Shown piece after piece: positions 12,626-25,179 of a stretch of DNA of 64,000 nt; position 1 is the first letter of the stretch, and each line of letters starts with the position of its first letter. Below the pieces are notes generated by a model. The model was not told the DNA's origin. It was given only the letters and a program-made list of their open reading frames with translations, and ran no database searches. Both the position numbers and the translations under genes were made by a program. Source of the stretch: Sphagnum compactum (Eukaryota > Bryophyta > Sphagnopsida > Sphagnales); contig OZ234493.1 in the NCBI GenBank assembly GCA_965153455.1, positions 22,310,213 through 22,374,212 on the forward strand, in the 5' to 3' direction.

Positions 12626-14233
12626 ATGGAGTCCTTTCTGCAGATCAACCAGCACCAGCAGCAGCAGCCAGGGCCGCGTTTGAGCCGCTCGCAATCTTTA
12701 GATTCAATGAGCACTGCTCCCTTGTTCTTCAGCAGCGCCTCAGTGTACAGCACTCCTTACAATATGGTCGCAGCTGCTGGACAGCCACTGCAAGCTTCTT
12801 ACTACGTGGAAAGCCCGTCCTGCAGTTCCTTTCTCGACCTCAGCTCCATCAACTTCCATGATCGGAAACAGTTCCTGCAAAGCGAGGAGTCTGAGCGTGA
12901 CGGTCTCTCTGATCAAGCTTTTACAGGTGCCACCTCCTCCCCCTTAAGCAGGGTCGGATCTTTCTTCAGCAACTACTACAGGTCTGATCAGCGGCCTTTC
13001 TCCATGTCCAACGTCAGTGCCCGAGTGCATTCGTGGCGCAAGTCTCGACCTCGGACGGGGTTTGCCCATCATGCGGATGTTTCCAGCAAATGGGTTGTTG
13101 ACGAGGAGACTGAGACAGCGGGGTTAGGCCGAGGAGGAGCTGGAGCAGCTGGTCGATGCGCAGCGCATGAGAGATCCAAGTGTTGCGTGCGCTTCACCTC
13201 CCTTGTGTTGTGGTTGTGCATGACGCTGTGTTCCATGGCGTTTATTCTCGCCGTCACTTGTCTCTTGTACTGGATCGTCTGCCATCCCCATGCACCGTCT
13301 ACCACCCTCAAGGTTCACAACCCCGTAGATCCCCCGTCCTTGACCTAATCATACTTCTTCTTTCGCAAAGCCTAAGATTGCAGATCATCATGCATGGTAA
13401 AGAATACTAATCTGCAACACAAAGCATGTCATGCATCCACAATTGCTGCTGCAGGAGTCGCGTAACCCAATCTGTGCATGCATGTACATGACTGATCAAG
13501 ATTGTTTGGCTTGCAAATGTTTTGCAGCGAGTAGAGTTTCGGAAGTTCCATGTGATGCAAGGCTACGACCGCACAGGAGTACCCACTGAGATACTGAGCT
13601 TGCAGTCCATGGTGCACCTCACCTTCCGCAACCCATCCAAGCACTACGCCACTCTTGTCAGCCCTAGCAGCTCTATCACCTTCTCTTACCTCCCTAGGCA
13701 GCTTGCACATGTCCAGGTAAACCTCTCAGGCTCATCTTCCAACCCCTGATCTGATCTGTCTTCCGCGCATATGAGATCCTCCGTAATGTTCTTAGTCATC
13801 TCCCTGACATTCAAGGTAATGATCTCCGGCGCATGGAACCCTGACGAGCCGGTGGTGATGATATGTATGCTGCTGCCTGCAGGTGGCAAGGTTTTACCAG
13901 CAAAGGGATTCGCAGTCGGAGGTGATGGTGGCTGCAGAAGCCAAGTACGTGCCACTGTATGGAGCGGGGCCGAGCATGAAGGAGGCCATAGCAAAGAGTC
14001 GAACCATCGAGCTGGGACTCACCATCTCCGTCACGGCAACTGTGCGATTGTTTGCTGGACTCATGACCAAAGAGTACAACCAGGAGCTGACCTGCCGTGT
14101 TTCGCTGGATCCCAACACCGGCATTGTGACCTCGACTGCCTGCCAATCTCCTGACAACAACAACAACCACCACCAGCTGCAGGATGTTGATGATGACAAA
14201 CTCTTCCCTCAACAAGGAAGCAGAAGCCCCTAG
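12626..14233 (+). CDS. LEA/hydroxyproline-rich glycoprotein family membrane protein (YYVESPS type)
   Basis: Three exons (12626-13312, 13528-13716, 13883-14233) join in phase and give 408 residues. The N-terminal cytosolic part carries ASYYVESPS, the signature of the plant family related to Arabidopsis At1g45688/At5g42860, followed by a Ser-rich region and SRVGSFFSNYYRSDQRP. A single membrane segment lies at about residues 185-215 (TSLVLWLCMTLCSMAFILAV). The rest is an outside domain of the LEA-2 kind, with MVHLTFRNPSKHYATLV and LGLTISVTATVRLFAGLMTK. A glutamine run from CAG repeats lies near the start and an Asn/His run near the end. The ATG at 12626 opens MESFLQINQ; an open frame extends upstream without an earlier ATG. 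The molecular role of this family is not settled. Confidence 0.88.
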
Positions 14234-16499
14234 GGTTTCACACTTCCAGTACTGGAAGTTCAGAAAGTTCCCAAGGCTTCTTCTAGATCTCCCTGTCCAA
14301 GTCCGGTGGGTATATCTTCCACAATACCCATGATTTTCATGCATTCATACTAGGCCCCAATCTGCAACAGATGAGAAAACATCAAGTTCTTTAGTCTGAA
14401 CTATGCCTGTCCTTTTATAGATCTGAGCAAGGCTCCCTGCTGTGGGAGAAAGAGCACACAACCATGACAATTCCTGCACTTAAACCTGACATTGTGCATT
14501 TGTCGCAAGCAACTTCAGAGCATACTAAAATCACTATGAGCCTAAAAGCTTGAATGATTGAACTAGTATGCACACAGCATTTGAGGATCCCACTGGATGA
14601 CTGCAGTGCTTGCAGCCGATTGAGGTTCTAGACAGCTTTCTAATCAGAAATTTGTGTTAGGGTCCAGAGCCTTTGCATCCTTGAACAAAGACAAGACTAG
14701 AAGGAAGATTCTTCAGATGACATGTTCTGAGGTCTGCAAAACCACTGTCATGTAAATATGATGTAAAGTGTGTGCCTTAAAGAGCAATCAAGAATTTTTC
14801 CATTTCTGTATTGGGTAAAGTCTCCCTCTAAACTCCATCTAAAACTCATTGCCAATGCTGAGGGAGCTGATCTAGAACCACTGTATCTGATGATTCAACT
14901 GCTTCTGAAAACCTGCCTGTGCAAAATTTAGCTGATAAGTTGAATCTCCCATTTCTCATCACTGTACCCTAAACTCTGACCCTAAATATGAACACTTACC
15001 TAACCCATGCATCCTCCTTTCATGTACCAATCCATCAAACCAGTCAAAACACAAAGAAATTCAATTTCCAATTCAATTTACAATTGTCAGAAATTCCCAT
15101 CAACTTCACATTGGATACAGCATATTATTCCACCAGTGATCATGAAAGAACAATAACAGAGATCACAAGAAATTGTGTTTCGCTATTTGCAACCAAAAGT
15201 TTTGAAGCTTTTTACTTGTACTGTACAATGATTTTAAGGATCCTGGGGTGTTAGCAGACAGTACCTCTGCAACCTTATTTGCAATGGTACAATGTTAAGA
15301 AATTCACATCCAACATATGCTTGCTACCAGTGATCATGACAGAATGCATAAGAGATCATGCAAAATTTTACTTCTTGTTAAATTGCAGTTCCAAATGTCT
15401 TAAAGGTAAATTTCGCTTCTTGGTTAGCAGAGAGTTACACCACTTGGTTGGCACTGGTGACATGTCTCTTGTTGCAGCTGACATGATTAAAGAGATCCTT
15501 CTTGATTTGCATCTGTGGATCTTCCTTGAGAGTAATCCCAAGCTAGTTCACACTGACATGATTCATATCATGTCCTCTATTCCAAAGAATTGAAGTACCA
15601 CATCATTGAGTGAGAACTGAAAATTTGGTAGAAATTCTTGGGTTGAGATTCTTGTCAGATCCTTCACAGTGCTGGGTGTACATGAGATGAGAGAAGGCAA
15701 ATGCATTCTTGTCTCAATTCTCATGTGTGGATTGAGGAAGTCAGAATTATATCTCGCATGGTTGTTAGGACAGCTTGTTCTGCCCAGTGACTGAGCTGTA
15801 TTTTGCTATAAGTGAATGCCACAAATCCAAATTTCAAACACGTTGAGAAGACGCAGGAGGTAATCTGGCTTGATGACAGAAGGATGATGTTGCCAAAGTG
15901 GCTAATGAATTTCTGAATTTCATAATTGGTGAGAGTGTTTATGAATGAAATTGACGAAACAAGTGCAACTTACCAAATGGGCAATAGATGGATGTGATTT
16001 GAATTTCAAGAGTGAAATTTTACTATGAAGGTAGAACTCGCATATAATAAGTATGGTTTGCTTGATCATACAAATAAACCATACCACAGGGATGAACTAA
16101 ACTTAATCAACATTGACAATGGGGATGATGGAAGGGTTTATGAAAACCACTAGTTCATTTAGGGTTTTAAAATAACCAGGACCAGTGGTCCTTTTATTAT
16201 GATAATTTCTTTTCAAAGAATCAGAATCGACAGCGGATCTCATTGGGACCTGATGAAGAAGAGGAGCAACGCGCTTGCAAGCTGAAAGTTTTGGCTGCAC
16301 ACAAGTTGAATCCCCACAAGTTTGGCCAGTGCCAGTTCTTCTTTGGAGGTCATTCAACTGAATGAAGTGTTGATGGACAACACCCCAAGGCCAATCGAAT
16401 GATTGGGGTTTCATCTGAACCAGATCCGCTTTTGCCAAAAAAACTTGAAAAACTTTACAAAGTGTCTTTTGCAGCAATTTAACATTTTTATCTATTGCA
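14234..16499. other. Intergenic spacer, no gene recognised
   Basis: After the LEA gene 3' flank there are short open stretches, such as 15279-15593 on the plus strand and 16103-16477 on the minus strand, but neither resembles a family I know. The phrase CCAGTGATCATGA occurs at about 15132 and again near 15328 with loosely similar surroundings, suggesting an old duplication. Otherwise nothing was seen. Confidence 0.5.
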
Positions 16500-17160
16500 A
16501 CAACACATAGCCTGATTGTCTACTCCAATATTGAAGTTTGCTTACATCTTGCACGTTCCAGATAAGATCAATTGTCAATTGTAGAGGTCCATACTAAAAT
16601 CCAAAATTGATCAACAAATCAAAATTTGACCTTGAAAAACTTTATATTTTGCAGTAGTGTAATCTAACTTGCTTGTCTACTATAGTGATTACTTTTTTAC
16701 TTCGTAGTGTAGCTCTTGTTTACATCTTGCACTTTTTCAAATAAGATTGATTATAGAAGTACGAGAATCTGAAATTGATAAACAAAGGCAAATTTGACTT
16801 TGAGAAACTTTATTTGTTTTTTGCAACAATGTAACCTAACCTACTTGTCTATTACAACAACACGTAGTTTGTTTGTCTATTATAAGCTTAGTGTAATTTT
16901 TCCTTACATCTTGCACTTTCAACATAGGAGAAATTGTAGAGGTACTAAAATCCAAAATTGATTGACGAAGGGGAATTTGACCTTGAGAAACTTTATAGGT
17001 GTTTCCTATAGTACAATAACATGCTTATCTACAACAACATGTAGCTTGCTTGTTTAGTACAATAGTGCAGTTTGCTTGCATATTGCACTCTCCAGATAGG
17101 ACCAATTATAGAAGTACTGGAATCCAAAATTGATCAACAAAGGGGAATTCAACCTTGGTT
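16500..17160. repeat. Degenerate tandem array of about 180-bp units, four copies
   Basis: Landmark ACATCTTGCAC or a variant recurs at about 16544, 16722, 16906 and 17078, giving steps of about 178, 184 and 172 bp. Each unit also carries AATCCAAAATTGAT with TTTGACCTTGAGAAACTTTA and TGCTTGTCTAC variants in the same order. The array ends about 100 bp before the decayed hAT gene, so it could be part of that element's 5' end or an unrelated satellite fragment. Confidence 0.8.
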
Positions 17161-17275
17161 TCATGGAATCTTGAGTATGGTTTTATGTTCATGGTGTTTT
17201 AGTGTTCAATGTTCACACATTGAGTAATTAGCAAATTGTATTTGTGAAAATTTTAGGTTTTCGCAAATCAAACTA

Positions 17276-20075
17276 GGGAGTTATGAAGCTCAAGGTTTTT
17301 CTTTCATCAAGTTTTGTGTGAAATTTCATGGTAAAATAATTCAGCATCCTAAAAACTTCAAGTTCAAGTTTTTGTTTGGTGATAAAATCCCAATAGTTGG
17401 AAATGTTACTTCTTCCAACAAGTCTATAGTGGATGTTGATTCTTCCAACATGTCTATAGTGAATGTTGTTTCTTCTAACAAGTCTACAATGGATGTTGCT
17501 TCTATTGTGGATTCTAATTGTGTTATTTTGGACCCGATCGTGGTGTAACATCATAACTTTGAAGTAACCAATAAAAGAAAAAAAATAATGAACAAAATAG
17601 ACACTTTCAAGATACATGGGCAGTGAAACTTTCTTGGGCCGAATCTGTGGTTGGTTTTAATGGCAAAGCTGCTCAAATTTGGTGTAAGGTGTGTACCCAA
17701 ATTGAAGGTAAACAAATATTATTGGTTCCTAAGCTAGATTGTTTGTGGAAACATGTAGGTTGCTTTGGTAGCCATGCTTGCGATAAAAGATGGGGATCAT
17801 TATTTTTGAAAACCAACGTTCATGTTGCCAATGAAAAACTTTACTTTACTATTATTGCTAAAACATGTTACAACAAATTGCTCATGATGCAATTGTTGAA
17901 AGGAAAAAAAAGATGTTCACTTGTTAATTTATTTCACTTGCTTAGCCATTGTATGGTTCATAAAATAGACCTTGTTGTGTAAATTTTGTTTACTCTACCT
18001 ATGGTGGCAAAGTTGGAGGAATTGTTTCAATCTTTTTATTTTTACTTCTCAAGCTTCCCCAAGTGGCATTTGGAATTCACAAAAATCATGGAAACAGAAG
18101 GACTAAAGATCTTGATAAATGTTAAAACACCGTGCATTTCAATGTTGAAGCCTTTGAAACATGTCTTAGTTGAATACAAGACTTTGATTGTCAAAATGTC
18201 ATTTAACAACCTTTCAATTGTTCAAGCAAGGTTAAATCTTGATATCTTTTGTGATGTTCACACATTGTTGGTCTTGTTTTAACTTTGTTTGTTACCATTA
18301 TTAGAGTTCGTCAATTCTTTGATCACATTTTCCTAAGGAAGGCATGTTTCATTTTCGATTTTGTGATTGTTGTAAAAATTTGTCAAGCTGATATCTTTAT
18401 GATGTACATTGATCCTATGATGAGCTACTAATAGGAACATTTCCAAGTGTTTTGTGGTGTTGAAAACTCTTCAACCACAATCACCCAAGATTGGGTTACT
18501 AATCTAACCATTAGTTTAAAAAATCTTGTTTTTTGAATGGTTGGTCACAATTACCAAGCTCATATTTTCAATGTAGTTGTTAGGGTTAACCAACTAGTGT
18601 GCAGAAATGTTTTTGTGGGAGCTGTTGGACAAATGAAAGGTCAATGTTCTAATGCAACTGAGATGTTTGTTGGTAAGTTGGAGATGTGCTTCTCAAATTG
18701 TGAATTGATGAATGCCTTGAACATTATGTATCCACAATTTTGGATGCATCTTGATGCTACTATTTCTTTTTCTTTCCACTTTGGCATCTTCAAAAAACAC
18801 TATTGTGAACTAAAAAATGTGAAACTTTTGTTGTTGGAAATTTCAGAACTTTTGAATGCTAACATTTTGGATTTGCAGATGTCCATGTTTAAGCTTATTG
18901 TGAAAACACAAGCACCCAAGGCCATGGCTAAATCATTTGATGTCAATCCAATGACCAAATTGTGGACTCTAATAAGTAACAATGGGTTGCCAGCTTAAAG
19001 GTTAAGTGAATATTTGAAATTGCTTGAAATAGCCATCATTTTAGTGTTTGAATTTGTAGAGGATGAACACATTTTTTCTACTTTTACATTCACGAAAGAC
19101 AAATTGTGAAGTTGATTAAACCAACATTTGGACACAATTGTGTGCATGTTTGCATAAGAGGTCTTCACTCCAAAAAAACTTCCCTTATCAAAATTGACGC
19201 ACTCCTTGGTTCCGGGGTGAACCCACTTGAGGGTTCACCAATGTGAAGTTGCGGAAAGTTGGGACCGAAAGGCACGTTCCCGGCTTCCAACTCTAGAAAG
19301 GGGTAGAGGGTCGAGTTGGGAGCCCAGGGATTAGTCTAGGAAGAGGGACTAGCTTAGCTTGTGTGAATCTGCATCCAAAAACCAACCGCGGGAGGTTAGT
19401 TTAGCATTCGGGACACCCTTGGGTGTTGGGACAAGCCACGGGCACTTGGACACACAAGACTCAACACGGCCCGGACTCGGGGGAAGCCACCACCTTCCCC
19501 CATATAGTATTCTCTGCAGCTCACCACGGAGGCTACATCCAAATGGCACATTTTGTTGGGACTCCCGAAATGGAGTCCTGAAATTGTCCCGGCGAGACTC
19601 CCGGAACTTTGAGCTACCATAACTCCCGACTTCGGAGTTCGATCGTGACGAGGTCTGAACCAAAGTTGGAGCCCTTGTTGAGATCTTTCCAAGGCCATGT
19701 TGCACTCCCTCAGGCGACGTCGGGAAAGGGTCGATTCCCAACTTTTAGTGGTCGGGAGTCAAACTGCCAATTTGACTCTCGGCCCTTCTTTTGCCCATAA
19801 CTTGGGCTGCAGATGTCCGAATGGCCAATGCGAGGCCATTTTCGATATCTACGTTTCAAGACCTTTCCACTGACACCAAGAACACCGCAATGTGAGGTGT
19901 TTTGGGCCTTGCTATTGAGCTCTGAACATTCGGGAGTCCCGTAGGACTCCAAACCTCCAACCTTTCCAAGTGTTGGGCTTCACCCCCACACTTGGACAAA
20001 GTGGGGTTGCGACAAAAATACCATTGCATGTTGGAAAGATGAAAAGGTGTGAGTTGGTGCTACCACTTAAAAGCT
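17276..20075 (+). mobile_element. Decayed hAT-superfamily DNA transposon (transposase gene), split by a solo LTR
   Basis: Frame-broken coding sequence reads as a hAT transposase. Near 17665-17760 there is a BED-like zinc finger (WCKVCTQIEGK, then LLVPKLDCLWKH), followed by NVHVANEKLYF near 17815. At 18600-18990 comes GQCSNATEMFVGKLEMCFSN, then NPMTKLWTLISNNGLPA. The hAT dimerisation motif VEDEHIFSTFTFTKDKL is read at about 19057-19107. Many stops (for example at 17980, 18280 and 18998) show that it is dead. The tail reads NFPYQNTIACWKDEKV across the junction formed when the solo LTR and one target duplicate at 19195-20019 are skipped. A short three-fold 30-bp repeat (SSNKSIVDVD) lies at 17411-17507. 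Terminal inverted repeats and target duplication of the hAT element were not found. Confidence 0.85.
19195..20014 (-). mobile_element. Solo LTR of an LTR retrotransposon (copy 1)
   Basis: The element runs TGACGC...GCGACA on the plus strand, that is TGTCGC...GCGTCA on its own strand, so it has the TG...CA ends of an LTR. It is flanked by a perfect 5-bp duplication AAAAT at 19190-19194 and 20015-20019. It is about 820 bp and has no gag, protease or reverse transcriptase next to it, which fits a solo LTR left by recombination. The same family occurs inverted at 32980-33866, sharing both ends and internal blocks such as TAGTGGTCGGGAGTCAAA. Confidence 0.88.
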
Positions 20076-22073
20076 CATGTTCATCCATGTTTGTGTCTTA
20101 GATTTAGTGTTTTTGTTTCCATGGTCAGGACAAGCACGATCACTGAAAAAATGGTGATTATTTCATCATGCACTTTACTAACGCATGGGTGTGGTGGGTG
20201 GGACTTTGAGTTGCATTGAGCAAAATTTGATATAAAATTAGCGTTCGACTCCCCTTCAAAATATTTTTGTGTTTACTTTTTAAGTTCGATGTTTTACATT
20301 TATATGCATCAATGCTACTTTCTATGCTTTTAAGTTAACAAAATTAATCTTCTTCCTTTTTAATAATGGAGCCAAATTCAATATTTTTTTTTGTGGGTGT
20401 CACTCAATGTGCTTATTTTAAAAAAATGTGAATATCCACTAGGGGCCTAATATTTTGAAGTATCCATGTTTGCCAAAAGTTGTATCAATTATACTTCAAC
20501 CAGAAACCCTCACTTCAAGTCACGCATACTTGGTTTTTGTGTGGATATATATATGGCTGAACCATGACACCAAAACATAAATACCATCAATGTGATGCAG
20601 AAAAAGTCGCATCAATTTGTGTTCATCAAATTCATACTCTAATGCTCAAGAGCACTTTGGGCATCTCTAGATTATACATGAGTCTTGGGGGACAAAAGCG
20701 AAATTTACCTAGTGACATACATGCCTTGAGAATCTTTGTGGTGTTTTGTTGGAGAGCCCCCATAGCTTCTTAGCTTCGTTGAATCTGTTGCACTTCCACC
20801 TATATATTTGCATCACAAAGAGTGCAGGATGTCTAGTTGCTTGGCCCTTGTTTTACAAAGTGCTACTTGAAGAATTTGCTTTCGACATTAGCACATTTTC
20901 TCACCGAATTAATGGCTATCTTATGGGGCTCTTTATACCGCTAATAGGAGGCATGGTAAATCGTCAAAAGACAACAAGTACAAGCATCAATCACAATTGG
21001 CCACTGGTGGAACTTGTAGCTTCATATGAGCTCATATACTTATGCTTCCAATTCGGGAGTTTGTGTCAATTTTTGTCCAAAATAACACTAATAAGAGCGA
21101 TCAACTATGCAACAATAAGAACTTGGTCATTATGCACAAGATCAACAATTTCCTATACATATTGACTACTCAAAAAGTTGAAATGTAGCTATACTACTAC
21201 TACTACTACTAAAAATCCACCTACTCCTTTGAAAAACTTACATAAAAAACCCTAAATCCTACCCTAGCAATGGCCTTTGCACATGCCTCCTGATTCAATC
21301 CCAAGGTCTTACTATGGATGTTATTCTTGGTGTCAAGCTAAAATTAGGGTTAGGATCTTTAAATAAGAAAGTTGATTTTTTTATAAAAAAAGTTATTATG
21401 TAGATTAGAACTTCATAGTTAAATTTTAGTTTTAATTAGTTGTTGAGCTTTGAATTCGCATAGACCCTTGTTTTAATTTGTTGTAGAACTTTGTGCCCAA
21501 ACAATCTTGAATTGGGCCTTAGAGAGTGATTTTTGAATTGGGCTCTAAGGCTCCTGAATTTTTTTAAAGTGTGTTAAAATAGAAACTGAAGTATTTAAAA
21601 ATTTAAAAGAACTGAGCTTAAACCCTAAAAAAAACCCCCACCCAAAGAACCTCCAAATAAAATTTTCAAATAAAATTTATATTAAAATTTTTAAAACTTC
21701 CAAATACATTTTCCAATGTCAAAAATGGTACATGAGATTTTCTTTTGAAATTATTTTTTAAAAAAAATACCAAACAAAACTGGTCGAGACCATTGAAAAG
21801 CATTTTTTTAAAAAAAAAACCCCAAAAAACATCTCCATAAAGAATCTCAACACATTTCACGCAACTCTTTTGTTGTTGACCTAAATTGCGTCGTCTGTCG
21901 TGGACGACGGGATCTGCAGGCTCGCTTCTGCAAGGGCGAGGGGGAGCTCAGGCTTTTCCTGGCGCGAAGTTGCGGTGGATGCATCTCCTTGACGAAGGAA
22001 AAAGAAAGGAAAACAAGAAGAGAAGAACAAGAACAAGAACAAAAGCTTGTTTGTTTTTGGAGTTTTGGTAGGG
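20076..22073. other. Spacer between the hAT remnant and COG4
   Basis: No gene was recognised. A 139-codon plus-strand open stretch at 20746-21165 matches nothing I know. A (CTA)n microsatellite lies at about 21190-21212, and 21360-21850 is A-rich with no frame. The last 150 bases are probably the COG4 promoter and 5' UTR. Confidence 0.5.
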
Positions 22074-25000
22074 ATGGTAATGGCAGGGGAAGATGTGTCC
22101 ATGCTAGTGGTGCTTCCGCAGGGCCCAGGGATGTTGCAGCAGATTCGGTCTCTGACGGATATCGGTGACATGACGCGACTTCTTCACGAATGCATCGCTT
22201 ATGAGCGTAGTATCGACAGCGAGCTGGAGACGCTGCTGTCGCAGCGGCAGGATCTTGAGAAGAGCCTGGGGAGTCTGTATCAATCGGCGGAGGTTTTGGA
22301 GATCGTGAGATCCGACGCCACGCAAATGCTGGCCAGTGTGCAAAGCACTTGTGCGCTTGCAGATCATGTGAGTGATAAGGTTAGGCAGTTGGATCTGGCT
22401 CAATCTCGTGTGCAATCCACTCTCTCGCGGATCGATGCTATTGTGGATCGCACTAACTGCATTGATGGTGCTAAAAATGCCCTGGATGCGGAAGATTATG
22501 AAACAGCGGCCAAGTACGTGGCTACATTCTTGCAGTTAGACGAGGAGTACAGCCAGGGAGGAGGTGGTGCTGGAGGATTAGCACTCGAAAATGGAAGAGA
22601 GACAGCCATGGAACAGAGGAAGCAATTGATGGAGTCCAAACAGAAGCTAGAGAATGTGATCCGCAAGAAGCTTTCTGCCGCCATCGAAGCTCGGGATCAT
22701 CCTAATGTCGTGCGGTTTGTAAAGCTCTTCCCTCCTCTCAGATTGCAGGAAGAAGGGCTTAGATCCTATGTGGGATACTTGCGGAAAGTGGTAGCTCTGA
22801 GAGCCAGAGACGGATACGAGGGTTTGTTGGAGGGTTTGGTGGATCAAGGTGGCGGCGGCAGAGGTGGTGCTGGTGCTGCATCTGCCAGTTTTGTGGAGGT
22901 TCTGAATAATCTCTTCAAGGACATTGCTTTTGCAGTGGAGGAGAACGAGGAGCTGTTGCTGGATCTGGCAGGTGAGGATGCGGTGGTGTTGGCAATCCAA
23001 GAGCTACAAGAGGAATGCAATTCCAAGGGGAGCACGATCATGAAGAAGTACATTGAGCACAGGAAGCTTGCAAAGCTGTCAAAAGACATTGTAATCCACA
23101 ACAAGAACCTGATCTCTGTTGGGGTTTCGTCATCAGAAGGTCCTGACCCTCGGGAAATTGAGCTTCATCTTGAGGAGATGTTGTTGTTGAGCCAGACGAG
23201 TGAGGAGTATTTCCATTTCATGATTACTAAAATGAGGGAGGCAGGGTCTGTAGGGGCACAGATCAGCCCCCGCACATCCAATGCCTTCAAGAGTGGTAGC
23301 TTTGGGAGGTCGGTTCAGGAGCTTATTGGATACTACATTAGCCTTGAAGAGTATTTCATGGTTGAGAATGTGAGGAAGGCCATTAAGATTGATGAGATTG
23401 TGCTTGATGGAATGACTACTTCAATGGTTGATGATGTTTTCTATGTGCTCCAAAGCTGCTCAAGACGATCAATATCAACATCTAATGTACAATCTGTGCT
23501 TCAAGTTCTCAACAATGCCAACAACCTGCTTAATAATGAGTTCAAGGAGGCTTTGCAAAGAAAGATCCGGGAACCAAATTTGTTTCTCAAGCTTTTCTCT
23601 GGAGGACTGCCAGTGACCAAGGTTGGCACTGAGGTAGCTACTGCCCTGAACAATGCAGATGTCAGTGCTGAGTATGTTGTGAAGCTCAAACATGACATTG
23701 AAGAGCATTGTATGGAGGTGTGTTGACTTGGCCTCTTCCCTTTTATGTTCTTCCCTCTTTCTGGATGTCATAGCAGTACCACCCTGGCAATTTGCTTCCA
23801 CCATGTAAGAAGGAAAACTATTTCAGGCATGTCAAGTTCTGTGTTTGGGGCATGCTGAGAACTTTCAGGGTTTTCTGTGAAATTGGCAAATAGACTGTTG
23901 TATGGGGTCATGTTGCAAATGGTTTTCACTAAAATCTGCAGCTGCAGGGTCACCGGTTTAACAAGGCACATTTGGCTAGTTGTGTTGTGCTTGTGCATTT
24001 CAAGGCATATGCTAATATATCTTTTTTTCATGGATATGAACTGATGCTTGGTGATGTTTGTTAACCTTGTGGGTTAATTTGATGTTGTAGCTGTCTTTGC
24101 ATCTCCAACTGAAGATATATCACATTTCCCCATGTTCATCAATTTTCTGTATGTGGGTAGACAGGGAATCAGTGGATGATTAAGTTTTCAAGCTATCTTA
24201 CTGTATAGGATCATGTTGTTCTTGGATAACAGACTTTCTCAGGTCCCGGAGAAAGAGAAAAGATAAAGTCTTGTCTGACAGAACTTGGGGAGACAAGCAA
24301 TAGTGTGAGGCAAATTGGTACTCAAGGCCTGGAACTATTAGCAAACAACATCACTCCCAGGCTACGGAACCTGCTTGATGCGGTAATCACCATGGCCTGC
24401 TATTTGACTTGTTCTCATTGAAGAGTTATGTTCATTGATGACAGAGACAAGGCAATGAAAGCACGTATAACACCTCTCTTGGCACAACTAAAGCCAGATC
24501 TGAAGTGATGAGGTTGTTCTCATGGAAATTGCCTTTTCTAGGCTCTTAACCTTCAAATTTCAGCAAATGCTCCAGTGTCTCCCTTGTCCCCAGCTGAAGT
24601 GGATGTTGTTTCTCTACAGGCACTCTGTCGTCTGAACCTGCCTTTTCTGTGATGCTAATGCCAGAGACCTTTGGGCTTTGCTTGTTTTGCCTTGTACAGG
24701 TAGGTATTGTGAGCTATGAGCTAACAGAAACCCAATATGCTGAGAATGAAGTCAGCGATCCATGGGTCCAGAAGCTATTACATGCTGTCGATATGAATTT
24801 GACATGGCTGCAACCTCTCCTGACAACCAACAACTATGATTCACTGGTGCATTTAGTGATTGATACTTTAGTGAAGAGGTTAGAGGTAATCATGACTCAA
24901 AAGCGATTCAACCAGCTTGGGGGTCTACAGCTTGATCGTGATGCCCGTACACTTGTTGGCCATTTCTCAGCCATGACCCAGCGTACAGTGCGTGATAAAT

Positions 25001-25179
25001 TTGCTCGGTTAACTCAGATGGCAACCATCTTGAACCTGGAGAAAGTTTCTGAGATTCTGGACTACTGGGGTGAGAATTCAGGGCCAATGACATGGCGTCT
25101 AACTCCAGCTGAAGTCCGGCGCATACTTGGCCTGCGAGTTGACTTCAAAACTGAGTCCATTGCTGCACTCAAGTTATAA
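22074..25179 (+). CDS. COG4: Conserved oligomeric Golgi complex subunit 4
   Basis: COG4 is a lobe A subunit of the eight-part COG tether that guides retrograde vesicles within the Golgi. Proposed exons are 22074-23721, 24243-24382 and 24700-25179, giving about 755 residues, close to plant COG4. The N-terminal half carries the coiled-coil region (ERSIDSELETLLSQRQDLEKS, then DAEDYETAAKYV). The C-terminal exon is highly conserved: VSYELTETQYAENEVSDPWV, KRFNQLGGLQLDRDARTLV, TQRTVRDKFARLTQMATILN and the end RILGLRVDFKTESIAALKL. A second ATG lies 6 bases after the first. A Gly-rich insert (about residues 160-170 and 260-270) is not typical. The first donor is uncertain: only a weak GTTGAC site at 23722 restores the frame of exon 2, while the stronger GTGTGT site at 23718 does not unless a micro-exon was missed. 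Confidence 0.92.

Noticed and set aside
13069-13318. Open frames antisense to the LEA gene
   Set aside because: They mirror the well-supported coding frame on the plus strand.
16103-16477. 124-codon minus-strand frame
   Set aside because: No recognisable domain and no neighbouring exons; chance frame is as likely.
22047-22073. Earlier non-ATG start for COG4
   Set aside because: The open frame before 22074 has no ATG; MVMAGED at 22074 or MAGED at 22080 are the sensible starts.
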